Source: Pseudomonas baltica (GTDB lineage: Bacteria; Pseudomonadota; Gammaproteobacteria; Pseudomonadales; Pseudomonadaceae). Taken from it: 64,000 bases of DNA. The stretch is taken from positions 2,542,001-2,606,000 of the forward strand of contig NZ_CP134771.1 of assembly GCF_031880315.1 (NCBI RefSeq), read 5' to 3'. Below the pieces are notes generated by a model. It ran no database searches and was not told the origin of the DNA. It worked only from the letters and a program-made list of their open reading frames with translations. Made by a program: the position numbers and the translations under genes. Below are positions 45,054 through 55,144 of the stretch, in pieces (the stretch's first letter is position 1; each line of letters starts with the position of its first letter).

Positions 45054-47612
45054 GTGTTCAAGAAAGTCCTCTTCCAGTTGCACTGGTTTTTCGGCATCAC
45101 TGCTGGGCTGGTGTTGGCCGTCATGGGTATCAGCGGCGCCCTGTACTCGTTTTCGGATGAGATCCTGCATGGCCTCAACCCACAGAGCATGAGCGTCGAG
45201 GTAAGGCCCGAGGGCATCATGCCGCTGTCGCAACTGGTGCCGTTGCTGGAGGCCGCGCAGGGCGAGAAGGTCTTCGGGCTGCGTATCGATACCGCATTAG
45301 GCGATGCCGCACGGGTCAACTACATGCCCGCTCCAGGCGAGCGGCGCGGACCAATGCGCTACTTCGATCCTTTTACCGGGCAGATGCAAGGCGACGTGGT
45401 GGGGCAGGATTTTTTCGAATTCGTGCTGCAATTTCATCGCTTTTTGACCATCGGTGACACCGGCCGGCAGATCACCGGCGCCTGCACCCTGATTCTGCTG
45501 TTCTTCGCCTTGTCGGGCCTGTACCTGCGCTGGCCGCGCAAGGCGCTCGATTGGCGCGCCTGGCTGACGCTGGACTGGGCGAAAAAAGGCCGCGCGTTCA
45601 ATTGGGATCTGCACTCGGTGTTCGGCACCTGGTGCCTGGTGTTCTATTTGATGTCGGCGGTGACCGGGCTGACCTGGTCGTACAGCTGGTTCCGCGATGG
45701 GCTGAATCTGCTCCTGGTGGGCGGCCCACCCGCAGGCGAACAACGCCGCCGTGAGGGGCCGCCGCCCGGTGGCAAACAGGACCGGACAAAAACCGATGCC
45801 GAGCCGGTCGCCACCGTTGATTACGACGCCCTGTGGGACAGCATCAAGCGCACCGCCGGGCCCGACCTGACTACCTTCGTGCTGCGAGTCGCGCCCAACG
45901 GCGGGCAACCGGCAACCGTGTTCTATCTGCTGCGCAGCTCGCCCCATGAGCGCGCGCTCAATCAGATCTCGCTGGAGCCGAACACCGGCAAAGTCCTCAA
46001 GCAACAGCGCTACGCCGAGCAGCCCTTGGGCGGGCAGCTGTTCGCCAGCATTTACGCCCTGCACGTCGGCAGCTACTTCGGCATCGTCGGGCGCATTCTG
46101 ATGACCTTGGCCAGCCTGTGCATGCCGCTGTTCTTCGTGACCGGCTGGCTGCTGTATCTGGACCGTCGGCGCAAAAAACGCGCGACTGCCCTCTCCCGTG
46201 GTGCCGTAGTCAACCAGCCGGGGGGTACCGGCGACTGGCTGGTGGCCTTCGCCAGCCAGAGCGGCCTGGCCGAACAGCTGGCATGGCAGTCCGCTGGCCA
46301 ATTACAGGCCGCAGGCCATGGCGTGCGGGTGCGTTCCTTGGCGCAACTGGATGACAACGACTGGCAGGCCACTCAGCAGGTGTTGTTCGTGGTCAGCACC
46401 TTCGGCGATGGCCAGGCACCGGACAACGCCCGCGGTTTCGAGCGCAAGGTGCTCGGCCAGGCTTATGCGCTGGGGCATATCCGCTTCGCCCTGCTGTCGC
46501 TCGGGGATCGTCAGTACGCGAACTTCTGCGCCTTCGGCCAGCGCCTGCAGGGCTGGCTGGAACAGCACGGCGCTCGCCCGGCCTTTACCCCGGTGGAGGT
46601 CGACAACGCCGACACCGAGGCCTTGCAGCAGTGGCAACGGCAACTGGGCCAGCTCACCGGCAGCGCCCCAGCGGCGGCCTGGCAGGCGCCAGTGTTCGAG
46701 GCGTGGAGCCTGCAAAAACGCACACTGCTCAACCCCGGCAGTGCCGGCGCGCCGGTGTACTTGCTGGACCTGCAAGGGCCGCCCGCAAGCCACTGGGAAG
46801 CGGGCGATCTGGTCGAGGTGCTGCCGCGCAACGGTACCCCTTCGGTGCAAGGAATGCTCAAGCGCCTGGGTCTGTCGGCCGATGCCAAAGTTCGCCTCAA
46901 TGACCTGCAAGAACCGCTGGCGCATGCCTTGGCGCTGCGGCAGTTGCCGGTCAGCACCGAGCACCTGGTGGGCCTGCACGCCCAAGCGGTAGTGGACGCG
47001 CTTATTCCGGTGGATGCCCGTGAATATTCCATCGCCTCGGTCGCCGAGGGTGGCGCGCTGCAACTGATCGTGCGCCTGGAGCGCCATCCAGACGGCACCT
47101 CGGGGCTGGGATCGGGCTGGTTGTGTGAGCACGCGGCGGTGGGTACCCATATCAGCCTGCGGGTTCGTCGCAACAGCAGCTTCCACCTGCCGAGCGAGGA
47201 TGCACCGTTGATTCTGCTGGGCAACGGTACCGGGCTGGCGGGGTTGCGCAGCCTGCTGCAGGCGCGGATTGCGCGGGGGCAGCGGCGCAACTGGCTGGTC
47301 TTCGGCGAGCGCAATGCCGAGCATGACTTCTACTGCAGGGATGAGCTGCAAGGCGCTGTTGAGCGCGGCGATCTGCAGCGGCTCGATCTGGCGTTTTCAC
47401 GGGACCAGAGCGAGAAGATCTATGTCCAGGATCGGTTGCTCGACGCCGCAGTGCAGTTGCAGCAATGGCTGGCCGACGGCGCCTACATCTACGTGTGCGG
47501 CAGCCTGATCGGCATGGCTGGCGGGGTGGATGAGGTATTGAAGCAGGTACTCGGCGAGGAGGCTGTGGAGCAGTTGGTCGAGCAGGGGCGGTATCGGCGG
47601 GACGTGTACTGA
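45054..47612 (+). CDS. piuB: PepSY-domain flavoprotein reductase (PiuB-like)
   Basis: The 852-residue inner-membrane protein has an N-terminal PepSY-TM part (residues 1-375, helices near 8-30, 130-150, 190-210 and 345-370), a flavodoxin-like FMN domain (about 390-530; [30 protein letters not shown]), and FAD and NAD(P)H domains ([35 protein letters not shown]). It resembles sulfite-reductase flavoproteins and probably reduces ferric siderophore or passes electrons across the membrane. It is placed beside piuA as in P. aeruginosa PA4513. Start: GTG 45054 gives the family's [14 protein letters not shown] 45042 is possible but has no ribosome site. Its last 113 bases are repeated at 48851. Confidence 0.88.
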   Translation: MFKKVLFQLHWFFGITAGLVLAVMGISGALYSFSDEILHGLNPQSMSVEVRPEGIMPLSQLVPLLEAAQGEKVFGLRIDTALGDAARVNYMPAPGERRGPMRYFDPFTGQMQGDVVGQDFFEFVLQFHRFLTIGDTGRQITGACTLILLFFALSGLYLRWPRKALDWRAWLTLDWAKKGRAFNWDLHSVFGTWCLVFYLMSAVTGLTWSYSWFRDGLNLLLVGGPPAGEQRRREGPPPGGKQDRTKTDAEPVATVDYDALWDSIKRTAGPDLTTFVLRVAPNGGQPATVFYLLRSSPHERALNQISLEPNTGKVLKQQRYAEQPLGGQLFASIYALHVGSYFGIVGRILMTLASLCMPLFFVTGWLLYLDRRRKKRATALSRGAVVNQPGGTGDWLVAFASQSGLAEQLAWQSAGQLQAAGHGVRVRSLAQLDDNDWQATQQVLFVVSTFGDGQAPDNARGFERKVLGQAYALGHIRFALLSLGDRQYANFCAFGQRLQGWLEQHGARPAFTPVEVDNADTEALQQWQRQLGQLTGSAPAAAWQAPVFEAWSLQKRTLLNPGSAGAPVYLLDLQGPPASHWEAGDLVEVLPRNGTPSVQGMLKRLGLSADAKVRLNDLQEPLAHALALRQLPVSTEHLVGLHAQAVVDALIPVDAREYSIASVAEGGALQLIVRLERHPDGTSGLGSGWLCEHAAVGTHISLRVRRNSSFHLPSEDAPLILLGNGTGLAGLRSLLQARIARGQRRNWLVFGERNAEHDFYCRDELQGAVERGDLQRLDLAFSRDQSEKIYVQDRLLDAAVQLQQWLADGAYIYVCGSLIGMAGGVDEVLKQVLGEEAVEQLVEQGRYRRDVY
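47500..47612 (+). repeat. Direct repeat copy A (3' end of piuB)
   Basis: These 113 bases, ending with the piuB stop, are repeated at 48851-48963 at a distance of 1351 bases. The two copies differ at four positions, all silent third-codon changes (GTA/GTG, GAC/GAT, GTG/GTT, TAC/TAT). The repeats bracket the nuclease-immunity cassette. Confidence 0.93.
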
Positions 47613-47657
47613 CCGATACCACACTCCCATGCACGGGGCTGGCATTGCACTCCATTG

Positions 47658-47724
47658 TAGCGAGGGGGCTTGCCCCCGATTGCGGTGTGTCAGCGGCCAG
47701 AGATGTGGCTGAATGACCGCAATC
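47658..47724. repeat. REP-type element at the left side of the island
   Basis: GTAGCGAGGGGGCTTGCC repeats the arm seen at 18681, and GATTGCGGT pairs with ACCGCAATC ending at 47724. It is a REP hairpin of the same class as the one after dppF. Confidence 0.65.
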
Positions 47725-47817
47725 TGAGGCAGATCGCTGTAGATACGATAACCAGCCTGCTTCTGTTTCGCTTAGTCACGACTCTTTAAGATGGTGACTA
47801 AGCACAGTACTAAACCA

Positions 47818-48066
47818 CTAAATTTTGAAACCGACTTTTCCGTTAGCGGCACGCCACTCTTTAACCTCCTTTACCACCGCTTCAGGCCCGCTTTTGCCAG
47901 GCTCTGGGTAAAACAACAGATCTGAACCAGATGGATGCCCAACCAACCTCTCAAACTTAAGAATCGCATCGATATGACCCTCTTCTGTTTCATACTCATC
48001 ATTATAAATCTTCTTCACAAAAATCAAAAACTCAGCCTCAGACATTTCACTTATTAGCGCACTCAT
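47818..48066 (-). CDS. Colicin/pyocin DNase immunity protein (Im family)
   Basis: The 82-residue protein matches Im2/Im7/Im8/Im9-type immunity proteins along its whole length: the acidic helix II LKFERLVGHPSGSDLLFYPEP, the helix III motif SDLLFYPE, and the ending VKEWRAANGKVGFK. It binds and neutralises the HNH nuclease of colicin E-type and S-type pyocins in the cytoplasm. It overlaps the nuclease reading frame by four bases (ATGA) and has GGGAGCGGAGA before its ATG. The gene is AT-rich compared with its neighbours and complete. Confidence 0.93.
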   Translation of the reverse strand: MSALISEMSEAEFLIFVKKIYNDEYETEEGHIDAILKFERLVGHPSGSDLLFYPEPGKSGPEAVVKEVKEWRAANGKVGFKI

Positions 48067-48503
48067 TCTCCGCTCCCGTTATGTGTATTGATGTGGCGGT
48101 TTGGTGTCAAAATAACAATATTATCAATATCATAAACACCCCCACCCGCCGCAATATACACTTTATGATGAAGCTCTAATTTTATTCGAAGCCCTCGCCG
48201 CTCGCTTCTCTTTGCCAGCGGAGCTCGTCCTTTTTTCATTGTAGCTAAAATGCTAGGCTCGAATTGCTTTGCTAGTTCAGCATCGTTAGCTACGGCCTTC
48301 CATAGCGCCTCTCTAAATTTATTGAAATTTCTGAAATCTTTATTACGAACTTGCCCTGTTTGCGGAGTGTCTCCATCGAATACGGGATGCCCATTCCCGG
48401 AACAGCCCCCGCCCTCGCGATCACCGAAAGTTTGTTCACGGCCTGGGAAAACCCATTGATCGGGCAATTCAACTATAAGCCCAGTTCCCGATTTTCCCTC
48501 CAT
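48063..48503 (-). CDS. Orphan HNH nuclease domain of an S-type pyocin/colicin-like toxin
   Basis: The 146-residue frame has the complete colicin-type HNH motif (ELHHKVYIAAGGGVYDIDN, then TPNRHINTH) and the preceding helix RNFNKFREALWKAVANDAELAKQF. The receptor-binding and translocation parts, several hundred residues in a normal pyocin, are missing: an in-frame stop lies just before the first ATG. The nuclease motifs look intact, so it may still be toxic inside the cell and is covered by the overlapping immunity gene. It may be a toxin-tip cassette for recombination, or simply decayed. I call it a truncated module. Confidence 0.85.
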   Translation of the reverse strand: MEGKSGTGLIVELPDQWVFPGREQTFGDREGGGCSGNGHPVFDGDTPQTGQVRNKDFRNFNKFREALWKAVANDAELAKQFEPSILATMKKGRAPLAKRSERRGLRIKLELHHKVYIAAGGGVYDIDNIVILTPNRHINTHNGSGE

Positions 48504-48850
48504 TCATATCGCTATAACTCTACGATGGCTCCTTACTTATAGAGCAATGCGCCCAAAGACTGTACATATGACATTACCAAACAACAACCAGGGAAACATT
48601 TCCCTCTAACAAAGGACAACTATTACGTCTATGCCATAACACAAATAGACACAGTTTAATTCAAAGATTCATGACCTAATGTATGAGCACAACGTAATTA
48701 CTCTCACTCGAACTTCATGCCGTGGCCGCTCCGCACCGCCCGCTCATCTAGCGAATGATCGATATTGAGGTTTTACATGCAAAAATGCCGTCCGGTGAGC
48801 ACGCCTATGGGCATACCTAGTGCCCAGGTATTATTTGACCTATACCTGCA
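48504..48850. other. AT-rich non-coding part of the bacteriocin island
   Basis: No reading frame of credible length or composition is visible in these 347 bases; composition is distinctly poorer in G+C than the flanking genes. AAGGAG lies about 25 bases before the nuclease ATG on the minus strand. The stretch ends at the second copy of the direct repeat. Confidence 0.6.
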
Positions 48851-48963
48851 GCAGCCTGATCGGCATGGCTGGCGGGGTGGATGAGGTATTGAAGCAGGTG
48901 CTCGGCGAGGAGGCTGTGGAGCAGTTGGTCGAGCAGGGGCGGTATCGGCGGGATGTTTATTGA
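48851..48963 (+). repeat. Direct repeat copy B (displaced 3' end of piuB)
   Basis: This is a copy of the last 37 codons plus stop of piuB, with four synonymous differences from the copy at 47500. It has no start and no gene body in front of it. It still ends in TGA at 48961. Silent-only divergence shows it was a real coding allele before it was cut off. Confidence 0.93.
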
Positions 48964-48994
48964 TCCAGGGCTGAAATTACAGTGACGCTGCCGC

Positions 48995-49074
48995 CCCCTT
49001 CGCGGGCAAGCCTTGCTCCCACAGTGCGCATCTGAGCCGTACACCCGTGGGAGCAAAGCTTGCTCGCGAAGGGG
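48995..49074. repeat. REPIN-like inverted repeat after the island
   Basis: CCCCTTCGCGGGCAAGCC (from 48995) pairs with GCTTGCTCGCGAAGGGG ending at 49074, belonging to the same family as the 65-bp units at 6018. The interval 48964-49193 before fruA shows no gene. A short hairpin TTGAGTCC/GGACTCAA at 49158-49179 may end the fru transcript. Confidence 0.75.
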
Positions 49075-49193
49075 CCGGTCCTGCTTGCCCAGCACCCTGG
49101 AGTCCCCCACAGATGCAGGCTCTCCAGCGATGGCGAGTCATGCTCGCGAAGAGGCCTTTGAGTCCAGCGAAGGACTCAAGACCGCAACAAAAC

Positions 49194-50930
49194 TCAGGCC
49201 GCCTCAGGCACCAAGGCGACTTCCTGAGCTTCAGGCCGTTTGATCAGGGCATACACCACCCCAGTCACCACACTCCCCGCCACGATCGCCAGCAGATACA
49301 GCAGCGCGTGGTTCATGGCGTTCGGGATCAGCAACACGAACAAGCCGCCATGGGGCGCGGCCAGCTGGCAGCCGAAGTACATCGACAGCGCGCCCGTCAG
49401 CGCACCGCCGGCGATGCTCGCCGGGATGACCCGCAGCGGGTCCTTGGCCGCGAACGGAATCGCGCCCTCGGAAATGAAGCAAAGCCCCAAGACCAATGCC
49501 GCCTTGCCGGCCTCACGCTCGCTCTGGGCGAACTTGCGGCGCGCGATGAAGGTCGCAATGGCAAGGCCAATCGGCGGCACCATACCCGCCGCCATCGCCG
49601 CGGCCATGGGCAGTTGGCTGCCGTTGGCCAGCAAACCGACGGAAAACGCATAGGCCGCTTTGTTCACCGGCCCGCCGAGGTCGACGCACATCATGCCGCC
49701 GAGGAAGATCCCCAGCAGAATGGCGTTGGTGGTGCCCATGCTCTTGAGAAATTCGGTCAGCGCGGCCATCACGCCGGCAATCGGCGAACCGACCACATAG
49801 AGCATCAACAGCCCGGTGATCAGGGACGCCAGCAGCGGAATGATCAAGATCGGCTTGAGCGCATCAAGGCTGGCCGGCAGGCGGATATAGCGGCTCATCG
49901 CCAACGCCGTGTAGCCGGCGATAAAGCCCGCGACGATCCCGCCCAGGAATCCCGCCATCAACGTGCTCGCCAGCAGGCCGCCGATCATGCCGGGCGCCAG
50001 GCCCGGACGGTCGGCGATCGAATAGGCGATATAGCCCGCCAGCAGCGGCACCATCAAGGTGAAGGCGGCATCGCCGACATGCTTGAGGGCCGCCGCCAGC
50101 GTGCCCGGTTCCTCAAAGGCCTTGATGCCGAACACGAACGACAGCGCGATCATCAAGCCCCCCGCCACCACCATCGGCAGCATGTAGGAGACACCAGTGA
50201 GCAGATGCTTGTAGACGCCGGTCTTCTCCTTGCGCGCCGGGGCAGCGCCTTCGGCCTTGGCGCCGGATTCTTCCTTGGCCTCGGCCAGCGCCTTCTTCAG
50301 GGTCGCCTGGGACTGCTTGAGCGCAATACTGGTACCACAGCGGTAAATCCGCTTGCCGGCAAAACGCTCGGTGGCGACATCGATATCACAGGCCAGCAAC
50401 ACCACGTCAGCCTCGGCAATCGCCGTGGCGCTGAGGGGATCGCGCGCGCCCACCGAGCCCTGAGTCTCGACCTTGATCTCGTAGCCCAGTTGCTTGGCCG
50501 CCTGCTGCAAGGCTTCAGCGGCCATGAAAGTGTGGGCGACGCCCGTCGGGCACGCCGTGATCGCGATCAGGCGCGGCGCTCGATCAGCGGCGGCTGCAGG
50601 CGCCGCCTCGGCAACGGCCACATAGGGCTGAGCCTGCTCGGCCGCGTCGCGCAGAAACGTCTCGACATCCTGCAGCGCGTGAGCCGGTGTGCTCTGGTAC
50701 ACGCGCTTGCCGATAAAACGGCTCAAATCCAGCGGCCCGGTGTTGACCACCAGCACCCACTCGGCCTCATCGATGGTGGCCTTGCTCAGCTGGCGTTCCG
50801 GATGCTGCGGATCATGCACTTCAACGCTGGTGCTCCAGCCCTGACGCTGCGCGGCGGCGTCCAGCAGGCGCGCACTGAGCACGCTGGAGACGCGCCCGTT
50901 GGGGCACGCCGTGACAATGGCTAACTTCAT
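49194..50930 (-). CDS. fruA: Fructose PTS permease, EIIB'BC
   Basis: The 578-residue inner-membrane protein has an N-terminal EIIB-like domain (ACPNGRVSSVLSA), a true EIIB domain (ITACPTGVAHTFMAAEAL, the cysteine being the phosphorylation site) and the EIIC channel from about residue 235 (many helices, GGLMIALSFVFGI, PAMGGMM-like region GGMMCVDLGGPVNKAAYAF). It imports fructose as fructose 1-phosphate using phosphate from FruB. It is last in the fruBKA operon, 11 bases after fruK. Confidence 0.94.
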   Translation of the reverse strand: MKLAIVTACPNGRVSSVLSARLLDAAAQRQGWSTSVEVHDPQHPERQLSKATIDEAEWVLVVNTGPLDLSRFIGKRVYQSTPAHALQDVETFLRDAAEQAQPYVAVAEAAPAAAADRAPRLIAITACPTGVAHTFMAAEALQQAAKQLGYEIKVETQGSVGARDPLSATAIAEADVVLLACDIDVATERFAGKRIYRCGTSIALKQSQATLKKALAEAKEESGAKAEGAAPARKEKTGVYKHLLTGVSYMLPMVVAGGLMIALSFVFGIKAFEEPGTLAAALKHVGDAAFTLMVPLLAGYIAYSIADRPGLAPGMIGGLLASTLMAGFLGGIVAGFIAGYTALAMSRYIRLPASLDALKPILIIPLLASLITGLLMLYVVGSPIAGVMAALTEFLKSMGTTNAILLGIFLGGMMCVDLGGPVNKAAYAFSVGLLANGSQLPMAAAMAAGMVPPIGLAIATFIARRKFAQSEREAGKAALVLGLCFISEGAIPFAAKDPLRVIPASIAGGALTGALSMYFGCQLAAPHGGLFVLLIPNAMNHALLYLLAIVAGSVVTGVVYALIKRPEAQEVALVPEAA

Positions 50931-50941
50931 TTCAGACCCTC

Positions 50942-51883
50942 TTATTGTTCTGCGAGCGCGCGGACGCTGACGCCGCTTTCGAGCCGTTCCAGTTCATCGT
51001 GATCGCTGATGCCGAAGCCGATTTGCATCACCGCCATGGCGGCGATCGCCGTGGCCTTGCGCAGCGTCTGGGCCTCATCGTGCTCGCTGAGCAACCCGTG
51101 CACCATTCCGGCCAGCAGCGAATCACCCGCGCCTACCGTGCTGGCGACATCGACCGTCGGCGGCAAGGCCTGCCAGGCGCCCTGGCTGTTGAACCAGTTG
51201 ACGCCTTGGGCGCCTTGAGAGATGACCACATGCTCGATGCCACGAGCGCGCAACTGCGCGGCGACCCTGGCTTGATCGTCCAGGGTGCTGACGGTCTCGC
51301 CAAGCACTTCGGTCAACTCGTCGGTGTTGGGCTTGATCAGCCAAGGCTGTGCGGTGAGGCCGGCGCGCAAGGCGGCGCCGCTGGTGTCGAGCACCACCTT
51401 GAGGCCCAGCGCGTGCAAGCGTTCGAGCAGAGCCTGCAACCATTGCGGGCTGATGCCACGGGGCAGGCTGCCTGCGACGATCACCACATCGTGGCCTGGG
51501 GCGATCTGCTCCAGGCGCGTGAGCAAGACCTGCTGCGCGTCTTCATCGACCTGCGGGCCGGGGCCGTTGACGTCGGTGACGCGGCCACCCGTCTCGGCCA
51601 GCTTGATGTTGCGGCGCGTCTCGCCCGGCACGCGGACGAACTCGTCGACGAAGCCACGCGCCGTGAACAACTCTTCGAAGTGTCCGGTATTGTCGGCCCC
51701 GAGGAAGCCCGCCACGGTCAGTTCATGGCCCAGGTCGGCCAGCACCTGCGCGACGTTGATGCCTTTGCCCGCAGCGTGCACATGCAGGGCGTCGCCGCGG
51801 TTGACTTCGCCCAGGCGCAGCGATGTCAGCTCCATGGTCAGGTCGAGCGCGGGGTTGAGGGTAAGGGTCAGGATCTTGGCCAT
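50942..51883 (-). CDS. fruK: 1-phosphofructokinase
   Basis: The 313-residue PfkB-family kinase has the glycine-rich GKGINVAQVLADLG near the N-terminus, and the signature TVGAGDSLLAGMVHGLL with the catalytic aspartate near the C-terminus. It phosphorylates fructose 1-phosphate to fructose 1,6-bisphosphate. The ATG at 51883 overlaps the fruB stop (TAATG) and is preceded by GGAGAA; an upstream start at 51949 lies inside fruB and is rejected. F1P, its substrate, is also the ligand of Cra. Confidence 0.94.
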   Translation of the reverse strand: MAKILTLTLNPALDLTMELTSLRLGEVNRGDALHVHAAGKGINVAQVLADLGHELTVAGFLGADNTGHFEELFTARGFVDEFVRVPGETRRNIKLAETGGRVTDVNGPGPQVDEDAQQVLLTRLEQIAPGHDVVIVAGSLPRGISPQWLQALLERLHALGLKVVLDTSGAALRAGLTAQPWLIKPNTDELTEVLGETVSTLDDQARVAAQLRARGIEHVVISQGAQGVNWFNSQGAWQALPPTVDVASTVGAGDSLLAGMVHGLLSEHDEAQTLRKATAIAAMAVMQIGFGISDHDELERLESGVSVRALAEQ

Positions 51884-54750
51884 TATGTGTTCTCCACCAG
51901 GGCCCGCACTTGCGCGGCAGTGCCCAGCGTGAGGGCTTGCTGCGCCCACGCTTGTGCTTGCGCCAGGGTCAACTCGCGGACCCCGGCCTTGACCTCGGCA
52001 ATGCTGCGCGCCGAGACACTCAATTCATCCACACCCAGGCCGACCAGCAACGGTACGGCGACCGGGTCTGCTGCCAGTTCGCCGCAGATGCCCACCCATT
52101 TGCCATGGGCATGGGCGGCACGCACGGTGATGTCGATCAGCTGCAACACCGCCGGATGCAAGCCATCCGCCTGGGCCGACAGCGTTGGGTGGCCACGGTC
52201 GATGGCCAGGGTGTACTGGGTCAGGTCGTTGGTGCCGACACTGAAGAAGTCCACCTCGCGGGCCAGCACCGGCGCCAGCAGGGCAGCCGATGGCACCTCG
52301 ATCATGATCCCCAGTTGCAGGTCGGCCACCGGAATCTCGGCACGCAGGCGCTCGGTCATGTCCCGCGCCGCGCGCCATTCTTCGACGCTGCCGACCATCG
52401 GGAACATGATCCGCAACGGGCGGTTGTCGGCGGCCCGCAGCAGCGCGCGCAACTGGCCTTCCATCAACTGCGGGCGCTGCAAGGTCAGGCGAATGCCGCG
52501 CACGCCGAGGAAGGGGTTTTCCTCTTTGGCGATCGGCCAATACGGCAGCGGTTTGTCGCCGCCCACATCCAGGGTGCGCACCACCAGCGGCCGCCCGGCC
52601 AGGCCATCGAGCACGCGGCGGTACTCGGCTTCCTGCACGGTTTCGTCCGGCGCTTGGGAGTGGGCCATGAAGATCAGTTCGGTGCGCAGCAGGCCGACAC
52701 CTTCGGCGCCCTGCTCCACCGCAGCGGCCACGCCGGCACTTTCGCCGATGTTGGCGAACACTTCCACGGCATGGCCGTCACGGGTGACAGCGGTTTCATG
52801 CCGGCGGGCGGCGGCGGCCTGCAAACGTTGCTCGCGGCTGTAGCGCTCGACGAGGGCTTTTTCCAGCACCTCGGCGGCAGGTTCGACAGTGAGCAGGCCG
52901 CGCTGGCCGTCGATCAGCAACGGCGTACCCGGCTTGATCAACAGCACCGCCGCGCCAGCGCCGACCACGGCAGGAATCCCCAGCGCACGCGCGACGATAG
53001 CGCTGTGGGCCGTCGCGCCACCGCGGGCGGTGAGGATACCGGCGACGCGGGCTGGATCGAGACGGGCGACGTCGGAGGGGCCGACTTCGTCCATCACCAG
53101 GATATAGGCGTCGTCCGGCGCTTCGAGGGTCTGCACGCCGCACAGTTCGGCCAGCACGCGGCGACCGATGTCGCGCAGGTCGGCGGCGCGTTCGGCCAAC
53201 AGCGCATCCTGTAGCGACTCTTGCTGGCGGGCGGCGGCTTCGATGACGGTGTTCCAGGCGGCGGCGGCGCTTTCGTTCTGCTTGAGCCGCGCTTCGACTT
53301 CGTCGGTAAGGGCCGGGTCGTCGAGCATCTCCTGGTGGGTGATGAAGATCTCGCGAATGGCTTTGACCGTGCTGCGCTGCACCAGCGCTTCGATATCGGC
53401 GCGCACGGCGGTCAACGCCGCTTGCAGACGTTGACGCTCGGCCGCCGGGGTTTCGCCGCGCAGCGGATAGTCGAAATCGGCCAATACTTGTACATGGGCC
53501 GGGCCGACCGCGATGCCGGGCGCCGCGGCGATACCTTGCACACGCTGGCCTGCCAGGGGGGCTTGAACGCTGATCTCTGGTTCGATTTCGGCGACCTTGT
53601 CTGCCACCGCCGTGGCCGCAGGCAGCGCCTCGACCTCTTCACCCAGCCCGGACTCGATGGCCGCCAGCAACGCCGGCAACGCATCGGCCGCAACGCTCGG
53701 TTCGGCGATCAGCTCCAGCACCTGGCCGCGACGTGCGCCCAGGCTCAACAGTTTGCTCAGGCTCTTGGCAGAGATCGCCGGCTCGGCGCTGTCGACCAGG
53801 CGCAGATGCACCTCGCCTTCAAAACTTTTGGCCAGTTGCGCGAGGACCTTCGCCGGGCGGGCGTGCAGGCCGTGGGCATTGGCCAGAGTGATGCGCGCGC
53901 TGGGCCAGTCGGCCGGTACTTCACCGCCCAGCACTTCGAGCACTGCGCGGGTGCTGGTGGCGCGCCCCAGTTCCTGGCCGCGGCCTTCGATCAACAACGC
54001 GCACAAGCGTTCGAGCAGCGCTTGGTGCGCCTCGCCGAGGCTGGCCAGGCAGAACAGCCCGGTCAACGGCTGGCCGAGATAACGCAACGGCTGGCTCGGG
54101 GTGACGAACGCCAGGCCGGGGCGTTTGACTGTTTGTTCGCTGTGCAGCCACCACAGGCCATCGCCCAATGGCAGCGCTTCGACCTGCTGCAGCACGGCGG
54201 CAAATCCACCGCTCACGCAATCGGCCTGGCGCAGCAGACGGGCGCCACGCCATACCAGCTCTTCGAAGTCGTCGGCAGCCACACCCAGGCCGATCATCTG
54301 CGCATCCAGGGCCAGCTCTTGCGGGGCTCCTTGCAGCAGTTTCAACAAGGCCTCGGCGGAACCGGCGCGGCGCAAGGCCTGGCCCAGATCGGTCTCGCCC
54401 AAGGCACGGGTCAGCAGTTGCAGGAGGCGCAGGTGCTCATCGGATTTGGCGGCGATGCCGATGGCCAGGTAAACGATCTGGCCGTCGCCCCAATCCACAC
54501 CCTCGGGAAATTGCAGCAGGCGTACACCGGTGGCATACACCAGGTCGCGGGTTTCGGGCGTGCCGTGGGGTATGGCGATGCCCTGCCCCAGAAACGTCGA
54601 GCCTTGCACTTCGCGGGCCTGCAGGCCGGCCAGGTAACCCTCGGCGACCAGGCCATCGGCGACCAGCTTGTCTGCCAGCAATTGCAGGGCCGCGGGCTTG
54701 TCCGCTGCCGTCTGGCCCATGGAAATCTGCTCTATAGTGAGCTCGAGCAT
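51883..54750 (-). CDS. fruB: Fructose PTS multiphosphoryl transfer protein (EIIA-HPr-EI)
   Basis: The 955-residue cytosolic protein has three fused domains: EIIA-Fru (1-150; phospho-His62 in GIAIPHGTPE), HPr-like (about 280-370; HGLHARPAKVLAQLAKS) and Enzyme I (about 400-955; GGATAHSAIVARALGIP holds the active histidine, then NPFLGVRGIR and GTNDLTQY). It carries phosphate from PEP to FruA. AAGGAG precedes ATG 54750; the longer frame from 54852 has no ribosome site. First gene of fruBKA, it lies behind a Cra-like operator. Confidence 0.95.
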   Translation of the reverse strand: MLELTIEQISMGQTAADKPAALQLLADKLVADGLVAEGYLAGLQAREVQGSTFLGQGIAIPHGTPETRDLVYATGVRLLQFPEGVDWGDGQIVYLAIGIAAKSDEHLRLLQLLTRALGETDLGQALRRAGSAEALLKLLQGAPQELALDAQMIGLGVAADDFEELVWRGARLLRQADCVSGGFAAVLQQVEALPLGDGLWWLHSEQTVKRPGLAFVTPSQPLRYLGQPLTGLFCLASLGEAHQALLERLCALLIEGRGQELGRATSTRAVLEVLGGEVPADWPSARITLANAHGLHARPAKVLAQLAKSFEGEVHLRLVDSAEPAISAKSLSKLLSLGARRGQVLELIAEPSVAADALPALLAAIESGLGEEVEALPAATAVADKVAEIEPEISVQAPLAGQRVQGIAAAPGIAVGPAHVQVLADFDYPLRGETPAAERQRLQAALTAVRADIEALVQRSTVKAIREIFITHQEMLDDPALTDEVEARLKQNESAAAAWNTVIEAAARQQESLQDALLAERAADLRDIGRRVLAELCGVQTLEAPDDAYILVMDEVGPSDVARLDPARVAGILTARGGATAHSAIVARALGIPAVVGAGAAVLLIKPGTPLLIDGQRGLLTVEPAAEVLEKALVERYSREQRLQAAAARRHETAVTRDGHAVEVFANIGESAGVAAAVEQGAEGVGLLRTELIFMAHSQAPDETVQEAEYRRVLDGLAGRPLVVRTLDVGGDKPLPYWPIAKEENPFLGVRGIRLTLQRPQLMEGQLRALLRAADNRPLRIMFPMVGSVEEWRAARDMTERLRAEIPVADLQLGIMIEVPSAALLAPVLAREVDFFSVGTNDLTQYTLAIDRGHPTLSAQADGLHPAVLQLIDITVRAAHAHGKWVGICGELAADPVAVPLLVGLGVDELSVSARSIAEVKAGVRELTLAQAQAWAQQALTLGTAAQVRALVENT

Positions 54751-54965
54751 TGCCTTACTCCTTTGCAGCGTCATTGGGGCGCTGAGGTATTGTTGTAGAT
54801 GAATCAAACCAAGGCCGAGCAACTGGGTAGTCTGTACCGACGCTTTCGTCATTGGACGCGAAGGGGCCAGTCACCTTGCTCAAAATCCTCAAAATTTCCG
54901 CAGCAATCGTTCAGGATAGGTCTCAGACCCCGGTCGAAGCAGATTTACCGCATGGAGTCGTCAGC

Positions 54966-54977
54966 TGAATCGTTTAA
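54966..54977. promoter_or_regulatory. Cra/FruR operator between fruB and cra
   Basis: TGAATCGTTTAA, read on the minus strand as TTAAACGATTCA, matches the Pseudomonas putida Cra site TTAAACGTTTCA at 11 of 12 positions. It stands about 215 bases upstream of fruB and 170 bases upstream of cra. Repression of fruBKA is expected to be lifted by fructose 1-phosphate. No gene is supported in the 394-base intergenic region. Confidence 0.75.
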
Positions 54978-55144
54978 TCTAGAATGACAGGCACGTTACT
55001 CGATAATCTGCGTGCAATGAAGCCCTTCCTGTCGCCCAGCGCTGCAAAAAACAGGTTGAACTGCCGCTGGCACTGCGGATCGGTAACAATAGAGTCTAGG
55101 CCGACGCTTGTGTCGTCTCGCTCAGCAGAACAAGGAAAACTCGG

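Noticed and set aside
54799..54987. Short reading frame between fruB and cra
   Set aside because: It crosses the Cra operator, has no ribosome site and no coding character.
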